Of a stretch of 64,000 nucleotides of DNA, positions 48,036 to 61,201 are shown piece after piece; position 1 is the first letter of the stretch; the number at the start of each line of letters is the position of its first letter. The notes beneath the pieces are model-generated. The model saw only the letters and a program-made list of their open reading frames with translations, did not search any database and was not told the origin of the DNA. Source of the DNA: Lutjanus erythropterus (Eukaryota > Chordata > Actinopteri > Lutjaniformes > Lutjanidae); contig CM034603.1 of NCBI GenBank assembly GCA_020091685.1, positions 11,142,683 to 11,206,682 on the forward strand, written 5' to 3'. The position numbers and the translations under genes are program-made.

Positions 48036-49153
48036 ATGCACCCACACACTCATTAACGCACGCACAGATGGAAATGATCACATGATCCTCTGGAAGGGAT
48101 AATGGGCATAATAGACCACACTCAAAGTTTTTCTCTGAATACGGCAGTGTGTTCAGTGGCCCTAAGCTTAGAGGGCTCAAAAAAGTATACAAAAAGTATT
48201 TGAATACGTTTGGGAAAAGATCAGCTTTAGGTTAAAATAAGCATGTTGCTTACTGTATGTTCACATAGACAATGTCAGTCATGTCAGTTACATATGTAAC
48301 AACATAAGGTGTTATAATCATCAGATGCAACTTTATAATAACAGCCAAATTATGTTTATATATGGTTTACAAACCTTTAACAAAGTGTTCAAATATCTCA
48401 TCATCTCTCTTTGTAATGATTTCTTAAAGGTTAACAAGTCAGCTAATAATCAACAACAAATAAACAAAGTACAAAAAATATTATAATGTGTGCAAAGATA
48501 AACTGTTAGTTTACTCATTTAATCACACTATAATTGTGATTGAGTCTTATGAGCTATTATACAATATAATATTCATAAACTAATTATTTGTATGGCACAA
48601 AATAATTATAAAATAACAAACATAGCATTTCTAATAATTACAAAACATAATTAATTATTCCATTGTTTCTTAACACTGACATAACTAAAAAACTAAAGTT
48701 TAATTAAGTTTGACCATTGTTAATGATGGTTATTACAGAGTGTTTCCAAAGTTCAACCTGCATTTGATTGAGGACCATGAAAGGACATGAACGTGGAGTG
48801 AAATATAACATGATGTGTTTTATCCTTTTAGACACTACAGACTTAATGTTTTGTGTGTTTTGGGGGTTATTTTCAGGTGAAAACATTTAATATGTGCAGA
48901 TGGTTCATTATCATCATTCCCCAGATAACAAAAGACATGCTTGATTAAAAATGGTTTTTTGACTGTTCTCATCATCAGCTGACGTAAGATCAGCACATTT
49001 CCTCTTCCTCATGTGTGTCCTTTCTGCAGTTGAGAATGGAAACAGCTTTTCAGTACTTCAGGAACAGTAAAGTGGTGCAGTCACACATGCACTTCGGTGG
49101 AAAAAATTGATCCGATTCTCTCCAGCTATAAATACTTTGATGTGTTTATTGAT

Positions 49154-49350
49154 AGGGCCGGTTCGGGTAGAGTGGGTTGTCCACTAATCACAGGGTTGGC
49201 GATCCAACCCCTGGCTACTCCTGTACACACATCGAAGTGTCCTTAAACACCGACCGCAGGCCTTGCATGGTACAGCAGCTTGCTGCCGTTGGTGTGAGTG
49301 TGTGTAGGAATGTGTGAATGTATTGTAGTTAAACTTGGTTTGAAAGGCTT
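49154..49350 (+). mobile_element. tRNA-derived SINE of a second family, decayed
   Basis: Head 'gttcgggtagagtgggttgtcc', then B-box-like 'ggcgatccaacccc', then 'atcgaagtgtccttaaaca' and 'tgtgagtgtgtgtaggaatgtgtgaatg'. The order fits a common teleost SINE whose body reads 'gtgtccttgggcaagac...gtgtgtgaatg', from recollection. Truncated and diverged. Confidence 0.65.
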
Positions 49351-50690
49351 TTTGATGGAGCTCTCATTAACTAATCTTCTGTTAATATAACAGAATAGAA
49401 GATAGCTGAATATTAACTATTAGCAAGTTAAGTTACCAGTATATCACTTATATTACCCTGCTCATACAAGAGTAAAAAGTGACTGTCCAGAGCTCAGTTA
49501 CAAGTAAAATGTCTGGATGTTGGTCAGTTGGTAGCCAAAATTGCTGGTGATGATCAGCTGCCGTTAGTGCAACATCAGTTTCTCAGCCTGAACAAACTCT
49601 GTGCTCCATGAATACCCAGGTTCTTCTTATGTAGGTTGTATAGACTCATCTTTATGAAACTGAGACTGTTTCATAACCAGATGTAGGTTTAACAGTTTAA
49701 ACTGTCTCCCTGTGGTGTAAAATAAATGTATCTAGAGGACGACCAGCCGCAGTTAGGAGGAGAAATGGTGTCATTCCTTGTATGACCAGCTGCTCCACTT
49801 GGTTCTGAGGAGTTTTCTTGTCTATTTTATTGCTGTTATTGTGTTTAGACTGTGTTGCTTCCTTTTTATGCCCTGTCACAACAAACCAAAGAATGCATTG
49901 GGTCGATTTTTCTCGCTGACAGAGGAAAGTAAGCTGTGGAAGAGAATGTAAGTTTTGATTTCTGAAAAACAGTGCTATATATTTCATACAAAGGCAACAT
50001 TTTAATTCAAGATCAGGATATTTGCTGCTGGAAAGTGGGCTCTGGGATTGGAAACTGTCCCACTAAACAAAATAAACTGCTTCAGTGGAGCGGTGGTGTT
50101 AAGTAACTCTTTCAGTGATCACCTCTTACTGTCATTCATTGATTTATTTTCCACGCCTGCTAATTCTGTGTCCAGGAAACAATCTAGATATGTTGAGAGT
50201 ATACAAGAACACCCACATTTACATTCATAATCAAACAGAACTTTCATCTCCAGGCCATTTAAACACTTTTGTACTGGCTGTGCTGCAGCAAAGTGGGGGC
50301 CAGTACCATAAATGTGAGCGTGAGGGAGCAACAAGCTGTCAGTAGGCTCCAGCTTGGTCTCACGTTATGGACACGTTGAGCTGAGAGTGGACAATCTGCT
50401 TCCAAACACAGCATTTTCTTAAGATAGATTAACGAAACAGTGGGTCCCACAGCTTAGAGAGCTGTGCCTTTACACATACAATACAATACTGAACAAAGTA
50501 AGTGATCATCAGCAACAAAATGCATTGTTTTCTATGGGAATCTCCAAACTGGCCAGGAATGACATGACATGGAGTGCCATTTTTAACTGAACTTTTGTCG
50601 GATGCCTCGTTTTATCTATTCCCATCTCTCACACTGAATGTGCTGTGCAACATTTGATTCATGAAGTTAAAATAAGGAGTTATCTGCAGC

Positions 50691-50825
50691 ACCAGTCAAA
50701 AGTTTGGGCACACTTCCCATTCAATGTTTTTTTTCTTTATTCTTTATGAGAAGTGGTTCAGATTCAGTGTTCAAAGCTGCCATCAAAGCAAACAGTGCCT
50801 ACTTTGAAGAATCTGAAATATCACA
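50691..50825 (+). mobile_element. Tc1/mariner-like element fragment
   Basis: 'accagtcaaaagtttgggcacac...ttcaatg...ttctttatt' is the terminal sequence of common fish Tc1-like transposons, as I recall them, and 'tgccatcaaagca...ctactttgaagaatctgaaata' is a subterminal piece of the same. No transposase frame is preserved. Confidence 0.6.
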
Positions 50826-51249
50826 GAGCAAAAAACTTTTGCACACTTGTAGGTTGACAGGTGCATAAGCAAAGACCATTGGTCGACAATAAAAAGCAAA
50901 AAGACTGTTGCACACTCTTCTGCATTTGCAATTAAAGATTTTATAACAGCAATCTTACTATAATATAAAACATATTGCCTAATGGGGATACCATTAGGCA
51001 ATGGCTGGCAATTGTCTCCTTTTTTTCCTTGTAGTTTTTACTAGATATTTATGATTTTCTAAAAATCCATATGCTAAAATGGCATCAGAATGCTTAATTA
51101 TGATCTTACTGTGTATCTCATTCAAGAAGACAGGTGCCAACTCAAACAGCTTGGCATGGTGTACAGTAAAAAAAAAAGTAAGCAAAGCTACTCCAATCGT
51201 GCTGAAAAAAGTTAAAAGTGGGAGGATATCAATTTTACAAGAGATACAG

Positions 51250-51345
51250 AAGTATCCACAGCCAGTTCACCAACCAAGAAAACTTCTTTCCTCAGGCTGT
51301 GAGACTCCTCAATTCATCCTCTGCTCTCCACCATGATAAAACGTT
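51250..51345 (+). repeat. Possible LINE 3' fragment
   Basis: 'aacttctttcctcaggctgtgagactcctcaattcatcctc' resembles the C-terminal coding end of teleost LINE ORF2 remnants ('FFPQAVRLLN'-like). Very short; low confidence. Confidence 0.3.
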
Positions 51346-51815
51346 TATTTTTTGACTTGTTAAGATTGAAGGATTGAAAAGGGGGGAGAATAATGGATGT
51401 GGTGAGCCCCATGCCTGTGTTTACCCATGACTAAATCCACCCTGACATAGTCAGATGCTTGCATTCAGTTAGTTATTGTTATATGTGTCGTGTAGGCTTC
51501 GTCCTCTAGAGTCATCACAAGTGGGAGAAAGGCAAAGCAGCATATGGTCTAAGCCCCACTGGGTCTGTCTAGTACCTACGACCACAAACACACCCTCTTT
51601 TCAAGAATGAATAACTAGCTCAAACTCTGTCAATGCATCACAGCACAATCATGCATTGTAGAACATTGTATGTGTAAAAATGGCACGTTGGTGGAGTGGA
51701 GATGTTGCACTGTAACAGTCCAGCATAAAGCAGAGCAGGAAAAAAATGTCTCTCTATGCACATAGAGCCATGAGGGAAAGCATACATCTTAAGACATGTG
51801 TGGAAGGTATTAGCA

Positions 51816-51996
51816 GTGCTCCTGTGGCTCAGTTGGTAGAGCGTGCACTCCATGTACTGAGACAAATGTCCTCTGCTGTCCTCTGCAGCAGCTTCCAGTT
51901 CAACTCCCACCTGCGGTCCATTTGCTACGTGTCATCCCTTTTCTTTTCCTTTCCCGTCATATCTTCAGCTGTCTGTATCAAATAAAGACAAAAATA
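51816..51996 (+). mobile_element. tRNA-derived SINE, copy 2
   Basis: Head 'tgtggctcagttggtagagcgtgc' (A-box), 'agttcaactcc' (B-box), body 'catttgctacgtgtcatccct', tail 'caaataaagacaaaaataa'. It aligns along its whole length with copy 1 at 47847-48035 in the opposite orientation. The overlapping frame at 51746-51985 is not a gene. Confidence 0.88.
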
Positions 51997-54046
51997 ACCC
52001 CAACACAATCTTTAAAAAATGAGTGGCAAGTACTGTTCCTTCAACAGCATTTATAACATTTTCTTGACTTAAACATACTTTAAAGTCTGTTTTAAAGGGA
52101 GTTTTTCTTCTAAACACATATGTGGTCCCCAGCACTATATAAGCCCCATGAATTGACTCACAAGCGATACCACCCTCCATCCCCTCGCCCTCCCTAACAG
52201 TCAGTTACAAATGTACCTTAAATGAAAAGTTAATTTCAGCTCACTTCAGTTCCAACAGCTCAACATAGAAAAAGAAAAAAATACAACCCTGTCACGATCC
52301 TCTGGCTCTGGTGTCTCAAACAAATCTGGACATGTCCAATAAAGCTACTAGATGGAGTGTCAATGTTCCAGGTGTTTTTCAGATGATAGTGGTGTTTGAC
52401 ACAGATTTTGAGACCAAATTTTATTTACTTAGCATTTTTTAAGCATTCATATTTGGCTGGGTGGTTACTAACATGTGTGACAAACTCAGAACACATATTT
52501 ATTGTTGCTTTACAGTATCTTTAACCACATCATGTATGTTACTTTAGAATACTTAATATTACTGGGACTAATAAGTAAAATTGCAGATTTCATATCAAGA
52601 AATTCACATTATAGATACTACCACTGATCATACACAGTCCAAACTAGAGCCTATTAGCTTTTGACATAGTCTTGTTGACTGTGGGAAGAAACCACATGAA
52701 CTCAAGGACAAATTTCAAAGTCCATACAGACAGAGATTTGTACCCTGGATCAGATTTTTGTGAGGTGACCACTGAGCCATTCTGCTGACCTCTGTCAATG
52801 TAATAATGTAATCAAATGTACCATGAGCCATTACACTAATGGGCTCAATTTCACTCCCCAACCATTTAAAAGACATTTTATCACACTGGGACAAGTTATT
52901 ACACTATTTCTCAGTTGCTACAGCGCAGTAGGGCATTACGCCAATACTAGTCCAGTGGATTGGAGACTCAGCTAAGGGGAAATGGCTCTTGGAAAAACAA
53001 CTATACTCTAGGCACTTTCTTATTGAAAAATGACTGAAAAATGTTCTTTCAATGTTAAATAAACTTGACTGAATGAAAAGGGAGCGCATCAAGTCGAGGT
53101 CTATACAACTAATAAAACTGGGGATTTCCGGCACAGATTAATATCAAAGGCTTTACCAAAGCCTCCTCAGTATATAAAAACTTTGATAGTTATTTTCACC
53201 ACTATATCCACAGATATAAGGACCAAACAAAAAGAAATAGAGTGAGAGTAGCTTTAGAGATAAAAGTCCACCTGTGATTTAGTCTAAGAACAGAATTGGA
53301 AAGGTAATCAGTCAGATTATTAAAGAGGACCAACTATAATTTTTCCAGCTCTACATTTTCATTCAGGGACTCCATTAGGCTCTTTATGCAGCCACTTTAT
53401 TCTTTACTTAAGAGGCAGCTGGATTTGCAAGATCACGCCAGAATCAATGTCTTCTGGCCTTCCTCAGGATGTCCTCCGGCTGCTCTGCCTCAGCTCCCAG
53501 CTTATTACAGACTTTCTTGATGGACAGACTTGTTGTCAGTGCCTGCTTTAGCCACTACCTGGCTACTTAGCTCAGATAGGTCTGGCTATGTGAGACTATA
53601 ATGCCAGCACTACTCAGCATTTTATTTTATCCTTTTTGCTAGTATGGTCAATGGCATATATATCGACAGCTAAAGTAACATAGCATAGAAAGTAGCAATA
53701 TAGGACAATGATTTTGATTAATTTACTGTTTGTCAGACCACAGATGAGACAAGAATTATGCTGGAAAAACAATAGAGGAACAAATGACAATATAAGCAAA
53801 TCCACTATGAGTTGATGTCAGCTCATTTTCAAAAGTAGAAAAGAAATGTTGGAAAAGTTGCAGTCAGAGCAGTCTGAAACCTGAGGGGTTTACGGGGATT
53901 ACGTGTACATACATTTAACCTTATCATTTGAAAGTCTGGCAACATTTAATATGATCATCCCACATTATAACTTAATATATATGACAGCCAATAAGGAAAA
54001 ACATACTAGTTCCCATTTAGAAGCTGCGCTGATAAGGGGCCTTTTG

Positions 54047-54108
54047 CTGCTGTAACACTGCAAATTTCCCTGTCGTGGGATTACTAAAGGATTATCTTAT
54101 TTTATTAT
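54047..54108 (+). repeat. LINE-type 3' tail fragment
   Basis: 'gctgctgtaacactgcaaatttccctgtcgtgggattactaaaggattatctta' is the 3' end phrase of a common fish LINE, from recollection. Only the tail is present. Confidence 0.55.
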
Positions 54109-57100
54109 CAGACATAGAGCATCATCCAGCACTGGAATAAAAGTGTTGGTGTGATTATCTGTGAAGTGATACACCACTGATTGGTTCTTTGTATTTTCCT
54201 CAATTCACAAAGAGATCAGAGTGTCTGGAAGGCAGAAACCTTGAGGGTAGTTTTGGACACATCAGAACATGAACCTAAGTCACTGTTTGGAGAGACTATA
54301 TCAGCCAAAGAAACATTTTATTTTCCCCAAACTAAAAATTTGAAGTGAAGTTCAAATCTCTTTAAGGACATTATTTTGAAAGGAAATGATTTATTATGAT
54401 TATTCCAAACTACCTCTGAAGCACTAGAAGAACTCCATACTCAGTCCACTCTCATGTGTTATGTGGAAATGGGTTTTGAGCTTTCAAACATCACACATTA
54501 TGTCTTTCAGCAGTTAGATATAAGTGAAAAAGTGCGCAGTTTGGTTTCCTTTCTGTTCTAGAAATCTGTGCTTTCAGGTGTCTTAATTATGGTCCCCTCA
54601 CCTTTCACCCCAGGAGGCAGCACATTATGTTTTCTGTCAGTCCTCTCATCATTAAAACCTTTTTAGAGATCACCCTTATGAAGTGTCTCATAGATCTTTG
54701 TCAGCTGAACCCCTTTTCAGGTCAGCAACAACCAAATGAAGAAAGGCTATAAGTACAGTCTGAGAGGGACTGGGTGCTAAAAGCACTAAGCAAGGAGAAG
54801 TGCCTCTTTGGGTGGTAATTGTAGAGAACCCTCTTTTCATGCTACATCAAAAAAATATTTTTGTCAGCGCGTTTTCAAGAGCTACCATCACATAACGATA
54901 TGGCACCATGTCAAAACCAAACAGTTCTTTATGTATGTGTAGCTGCTAGTTAGATGGAGGCAATATTTGGGGTCACATTTTGTTCCAAAGACACATCTAG
55001 ACTGCTGCGCTGCTTTTTGATAACAGCACTTAGTCTGCTGGCATCAGGGGTTTTCACATAAACACTGCCAAACCATGGTAGGTACATCTATGCATCTATC
55101 TATAGTCTACTAGATGTAGAAATAACTGCTCAGATTCAGACTCATCCCATAGCATGAAGAGCCCTTAATGGTGTATTGTGGGATAATTGCAGTGCCATTT
55201 ATAGCCTGAGAACAATGGCAAAAAGTTTTATATGGCACTGCTGAACACTACAGAAAAAATAAAAAAAGAAGAACAAGCTCTTCCCTTTTCATACTATAAT
55301 TATAACCTGCTGTGTTTTGACAACGGTCGAGCTAAAGTTTCTGATGTTCTCGGCTTTGCTTGAAGTGTCTGGAGTGTGAACAAAAGAACAGCATGTAGTG
55401 TTTGTATATATTAAGAGGCGACACGGCATTTCTAGCAAATTGGACTGCAATGTCTCAAATAAATGGATGACCATATGGAGCTCTGAATAACTTTTTTAAA
55501 AGACCGTGTAAATTTTCAAGAAGCCTCTTAAAAGCAACTGGAGGGACATGCGTCGACACGAGCCAGCTTGTCAGTACTGTGACCTTGCATTAAAGTGAGA
55601 CAGTTACGTGACAGGTATGGAATAATGTTGAATGCTAAATTCTGTTTAGTAGTGATGCTAGGGTTGACCCGCAACCCACAGGTTGGCCAGGTTTTGTTCA
55701 GCTTAAGGCTCATTTATGCAACCTTTCCATACAAAAATAGATCAGTCCATTTCAATGTTATGGTAGGAGGACGAGCAGTCCTATTGGCTCACTCTTCCCA
55801 GATTGAATGCTTCCAATGAACGCTGCCAGACCAGGACCAGTACAGCCTCCGAGACCAGTGTAGGCCAGTTTGATGATGGGAAATATTCTACAGTACAGAG
55901 ATGATATTCTTGCTGGGTTTGGCTTCTGGCAGCCCACGGCTGAGTCCACTACAGGGCAACGCTCAGAGCCTAAAGTTACCCCAAAGTAGAAAAAGAAGAG
56001 TCAAAAGTTACCAGTGGAGATTGTAATAATGTCTTGGGAAAGAGGTAAACATGGAGCTGTGGTGGTCAGTGCAGCCATTAAGTACATCGCAACAAGTGGA
56101 CGGAGAATTCTTTACACTAACTAAGTCATGACAAACGTTATTTTCAACATTTTTGCATGCATTTTCAAAACTTCTTTGCTGTGTCCTGTGGTCATGTCTC
56201 ACTTGAAATATTGCTACACTACCCTACCCTACTGGTGGTACTGTTCCATTTTGTCCATATTCGGAAGCTTTCAGAACACATATCATGTTATAGACCAATA
56301 TTTACCTAAATTTTACATTACATTAGTTATCATTAACCGGCATAACCTACTGGTCATACCAGACTAAGTAAGGCTGCAGCAGCAATGTATTGAATGTACT
56401 GAACTGAGCAATGATGCATTTTATTTCTCATGAATTCAACTTTTCTTGTAAAGGGAAGACTGTTATTTCTCTCAAAACTTACATAGGCTTGCTTTGCAGT
56501 CTAAGGAAAACTAGGACAGTTTTTTGGGGGGGCAAAACATGAGGCTAAATGGTAGCAAATCCGGTGGAAAATTCCTCTAAATAGAAGGAGGGCATGTGTT
56601 TTACCCAGTTCCAGATATTTATAGATAAAACCGAGTAGTGTTAGAGAAGCGTCCCCTACTCCTCTATTGTGTCTGCATGCAAATTGAAGAGTCTAGCACA
56701 ATTTCTCTTTTTGCCTAATCAGTGTGTTTTCAAAGCGCCCTTATATTCTTTGCACAGCCTCAGTGGTCCATCTGTGTGCAGTCCTAGTCACTGCTTCTCT
56801 CTTTCATGAAGAGTTGGGACTCTCTGGGGAGGTAAAAAGTATAATGTCAGCAGTGATAGTGTCAATACTTCCACAATGGGACTGCAGTGCTGTTGTACAC
56901 CAGCAGCAGTATATAGCCTACAAACCAAGCTTGCCAAAGCCAGCTAGAGTCATTATCTGTCAACTTACATTTCAGTAAAGTCTAGAATACATGTGCTTTT
57001 GCATTTGTATTATTGTTGACAGATTAAAAATTATTTTGGTGTTGTTTCCTCAGTCTAACTCAAATGGCTCCTCCTCCCTCCTTTCCCTTATTTTAATCAT

Positions 57101-58849
57101 GTGTGAACCATTCCTTTCTCCACCTATCAGCTATTGAACTGTTATCTAATTTAACAGGACAGGATCTGATGATTGATCTCTCCATTGCAGTGGAAACGCC
57201 CATCTGTATTGGATTCTTTTGCCACATTGAGGGAGTAAAACAAAGCATGCAGGATCTTAAATAAGAGCCACTTATTCTTATAGATTTCTTGTCACCTATA
57301 GTCCTTTTAAGATCCCCAACAGCACCTCCATCAAACCTTTCTTTTAATTGTTCCTCTGATGCATTGTTGCCTTGTCCTCATAAAAAATGTTATTTGACAT
57401 CCAGTAGTGTTATTCATTATCCAACAATGAGTCATGTTGAGCTCATTGGAAACCAATTCATGACTCAATATGATTCAGGCAGAGTAGTGCAGAGTACAAT
57501 AATTTCCATCAGTAACACACAAGTAATGGTTTGTGAAAGTGCCCTCAGATGAAAAAAAGGCACTTTGAGAATCATTTTTCTTTGACATTTCAGCTTTTTT
57601 ATCAATAATTTTGACACTGCTCACAAATCATGTTTTTGTTTTGTTTTTTATTTTTCATGAAGCAGCTGCTTTATTTCTATGAAATTGGATGAGAAGATTC
57701 TCAGAACATGTTAGACAAGTTGAGAAATATAAATATTGCTGCTGAGGAAAGGTCGTCTACATCATAGCTCTTTACATGATCACATTATACATTCGCTAAA
57801 GGAATAAAGATGTATGAAGAGACCGTTTCTGTGAAAATAAGAGCATGTAATAGTTTGGGTCCATGTGACTTGGTTGAGTTGGTTTAGCATAGCCAAAAAT
57901 TCACAGCCATACTGGTACTGGTGTTTCCACAATGCTCGCCGTTTATTAAATCAGTTATACATCAACCTCACCAGCCTCAGTTGTACAGCAACTGTCTTAT
58001 CATACCTGAACAAAATAGAGGCCACATGTAACCTTAATGTTAAACAAACTGGAGCTCAGAAACTTGTGTCTGTCCGTAGCATGAGCACCACTTAACTAAC
58101 TGCTACCTGCTTCTCTTGTATCTAGGCAGTATAGTATGTCTTAAAGCAGTTTCACAATTTCAACTGATACAAGCACAATTCAGGTTTTATTACATTTTAA
58201 ATCAGTCAATCATTAAAATGTGATATATGGCTGTTGATACTGAATACATACTGATATATACTGTTGATATATACTGTTAATACTGAACCAAGGCATGAAA
58301 TCCATGTAAGGTATTGCTAAGCATGACTACAGTTTCCAAATCCACACTCTTTTGTTTTTGGTTTTAAAAAGTGTTTCAGTATATTAACTGCCCACTGCGT
58401 TTCCTTTTTCTTAGGCGTCAGTTCCTTGTTTTTATCCACATTTTTCAATTTTTGTTTTTTCTTCTTCATTTCTCTTTCCCCCGCTGCCTCTCATTCTTTG
58501 AAATTGTTGTTTTGTCTAAATAGATTGAAAGAAATGTTAGAATCAGCCTCTGGTGTGCTTTCCTTCCCGGCTGTTAGTTTATCAAGTGGTTAAAGCGAAG
58601 GGTGTGGGACATAAATCACTAAGGATCTCACGTGAGGGTATCATGTGAATTTGTTTAGAAGTTACAGGCCTTTTTGTTTTGGGCCACTCCCACTGCCACA
58701 CGCCATTTTTGCCAGTTGACATGAAGAGTTAATCAGCTGCCCTTTGGCTCATGACCAAAGTTTCCATTAAATCTTGTGCAAGTCTGTGAATCCATTTGGA
58801 AGTTCTGTGCCTTTTTTCAAATAGGTCACACACCAGCACACACACACAC

Positions 58850-58945
58850 AATGACCTCCATGCCAAATTTCAGCCTCCCACAGCGAAAACTCACGGCAGC
58901 CAAATTGTGGGGGACTTTTGTGGACTGACTGATTGACTGACTAAC
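58850..58945. repeat. Dispersed teleost repeat fragment
   Basis: 'atgccaaatttcagcctcccacagcgaaaac' then 'ttgtggactgactgattgactgac'. The order resembles a repeat related to the 41.6-42.2-kb one ('ggaccgaccgac' end). Weak. Confidence 0.35.
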
Positions 58946-60544
58946 CAGTGGAGTGACTTGTGGAGCTGCTAAAATTTTAAATCATTTCATTTCTAAGTAT
59001 TTGATGAATTAAATCATCACTACAACCTGCAGTGCAAATGGAAACCTGTTTCTACTTGGTATATGGTGCTAATTTACATACACACTTGGGACATATCTCA
59101 TTGTAAACACTTTATTTTGTTTTTTAAACACCATGCATAACATTATGTAAGTGCACACGTGACTTAGCATAGATTTCCTGCTGGTACCACCTTAAATTTT
59201 TCGAATCTGAACACGTAATAATTAAAATTATATATATTCCATGACACGTCGGTGTAATAATTTCCTTTGTCTCTGCTGTCCCAGAATTGTCGAAGACATC
59301 ATATCTTTAAGTCCCAGGTGCTATTTTTATTATCCCCGGGACAACAGGTCATCCTTAATTTTGAGCACCGTGTAAGACTGACGCCTCTGTCTGTCGTTAT
59401 TGCCGCTGTTAATCACTGGGGAGTTATTAAAATGATAAATAACTAATGAGCGATGAGGATTAAACTTTCCCATTTGAAATGCCTCATCTGTTGTTTTATA
59501 TGCTGATGGGGCACCAGTCTACTGCATGCAGTGAAGAACACTGACGTTGGATCCCAGACAGCGAGCAGTGACAGAAAGCAATGCTGTATGGGACTTTTCA
59601 ATAAGCTAAAGAATTCTTTAGTATGTGAGAGAAAGAGAGAGTGCAGAAAATACATGACAGTGGACAAATAATACAAATGGACAAATAATTGTGTACTTAT
59701 CTGGCATTTTTGAAAGTATGAAAAATGCTTTACAAAGAACAGAATAACAAATAAGCAAAAAAAGAGACAAGCATTCAGCACATGCTGCTGTGTACTCTAG
59801 CCCCCAGCTGGTTTAGAAACTAGATGGGTGGATGGTTAAATGAAAAGCAGACAGAGGAGACATAAACATTACAGTTCACTTTTTCACAATAAAGCTCACT
59901 AATTACAGCCGAGACATAAAGATGTGAGCGGTGATTTATCATCCTACTAAGTGCTGTAAGTCTGTACAATAATATTGCTTTGTCATTTGCTTTTTATTGC
60001 TTTTATTGCTGGAGGACAAAAGGCGTTGTGATCCTGTTCGCTCCCTGGTGGCTTTGTCCATTGTTGAGTAGAGGAAAATGTCCAGAGAGAGGAAGGCAGT
60101 TAGAAAGCAGGTGGAGGAGATTTTACAGGCTGCAATGTATGTTTTTTGCATGTTTTTTTTGTTTGTTTGTTTTGTGCGTGAAGGTGTGTGTTTTTTGTTC
60201 ATGCCACTTGGCTAAAGGGGGCGTGGCAATGAGAATAGCCTGTCACAAAAAGGTGCTTAACTTCCAAATGGATTCAAAGACTCACACAAGATTTAGTGGA
60301 AAGGTCGGTCATGAGTCAAGGACAGACAACTAACTGTTCACTCCTAACCAGCGCCAGCGCTTCTACAGAACATATCCCAATGATCCACAGTCTCGTAGCT
60401 CTTGGATAGTTACATCATTGTGACTAATAATCTAAATCCTATCTTAACCATGAACGGGACTTTCAGCTCTGGAACACAGAGAGCATAGAGGATTTACATC
60501 ATTATTCAAAATGTTGTAACCATCCAATCATTGGTCTCAGCAGA

Positions 60545-60740
60545 GTTCCAATTTCAGTGGTATCTGTGAGCCCTGCCCCCTAAACATTAGCCACACCCTT
60601 TTAATAACTCATGAACTATTTGTCTTAGGGCACTTGTGGGAGTCATACTTTAGCCCTGCACCCATTCATAATTCATGAACCGTTTGTCATAGACCTTTGC
60701 AGCGGGCGTCATTGGACTTGGCAGAGAATCTATTTTTCCA
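60545..60740. repeat. Two related tandem blocks, decayed repeat
   Basis: 'taataactcatgaactatttgtcttaggg' (60602 on) and 'cataattcatgaaccgtttgtcatagacc' (60667 on) are alike and each precedes a 'gcgggcgtc/gggagtc' block, so this is a duplicated unit of about 65 bp. Function unknown. Confidence 0.45.
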
Positions 60741-61145
60741 TTGGTGTGACTTAATCTCTCTCCTTATTCTTCAGCCACAGAGGTGTATGGTTTTGTGAAT
60801 GTGTGTGTGTGTGTGCCTGCATACACACATTGCAATAGCTGAGTTTGTGCTTGTTTTACTTTTTTTTTTTAAACCAGAATTCTCACACAGGCAGCAACAT
60901 GAAATGATCAGTTCTGCAGTCAGCTGACACGGACATGTTAAAACCAGAGTAATGTGATCACAGGATGTACTATTTGTCTCCATCAATAACCTGGCAGCAG
61001 GAGGGCCTTCATGCCTTTGCTAAGTCAGCACTAAACACATCACAATTGCGTGAGACAATCATACTTTCCATTTAAATGAAATGTTACCATTACGGAACCA
61101 GTGAATCGATGAAAATGCTGCACAGCTCTCAATTTCTCATCAGGG

Positions 61146-61146
<1 letters not shown>

Positions 61147-61200
<54 letters not shown>
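61147..61200. repeat. (GT)n microsatellite
   Basis: About 27 uninterrupted GT units. Frames on both strands (poly Val-Cys, poly Thr-His) are artefacts. Confidence 0.98.

Positions 61201-61201
<1 letters not shown>

Larger units (their letters stand above)
47216..48747. mobile_element. Possible TIR element, 1.5 kb, with nested SINE
   Basis: 29-bp inverted repeats at 47216-47244 and 48719-48747 match at 25 of 29 positions (inner half 'taataaccatcattaac' identical). The interior has a repeat at 47250-47400 (also found at 15.35 kb), a SINE at 47847-48035 and an AT-rich stretch. I see no transposase. The arms could instead be two solo copies of one short repeat. Confidence 0.5.

Noticed and set aside
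51821..51910. Possible tRNA gene (A-box and B-box present)
   Set aside because: No closed acceptor stem, and the tRNA-like head is followed by a body and A-rich tail shared with a second copy; it is a SINE.
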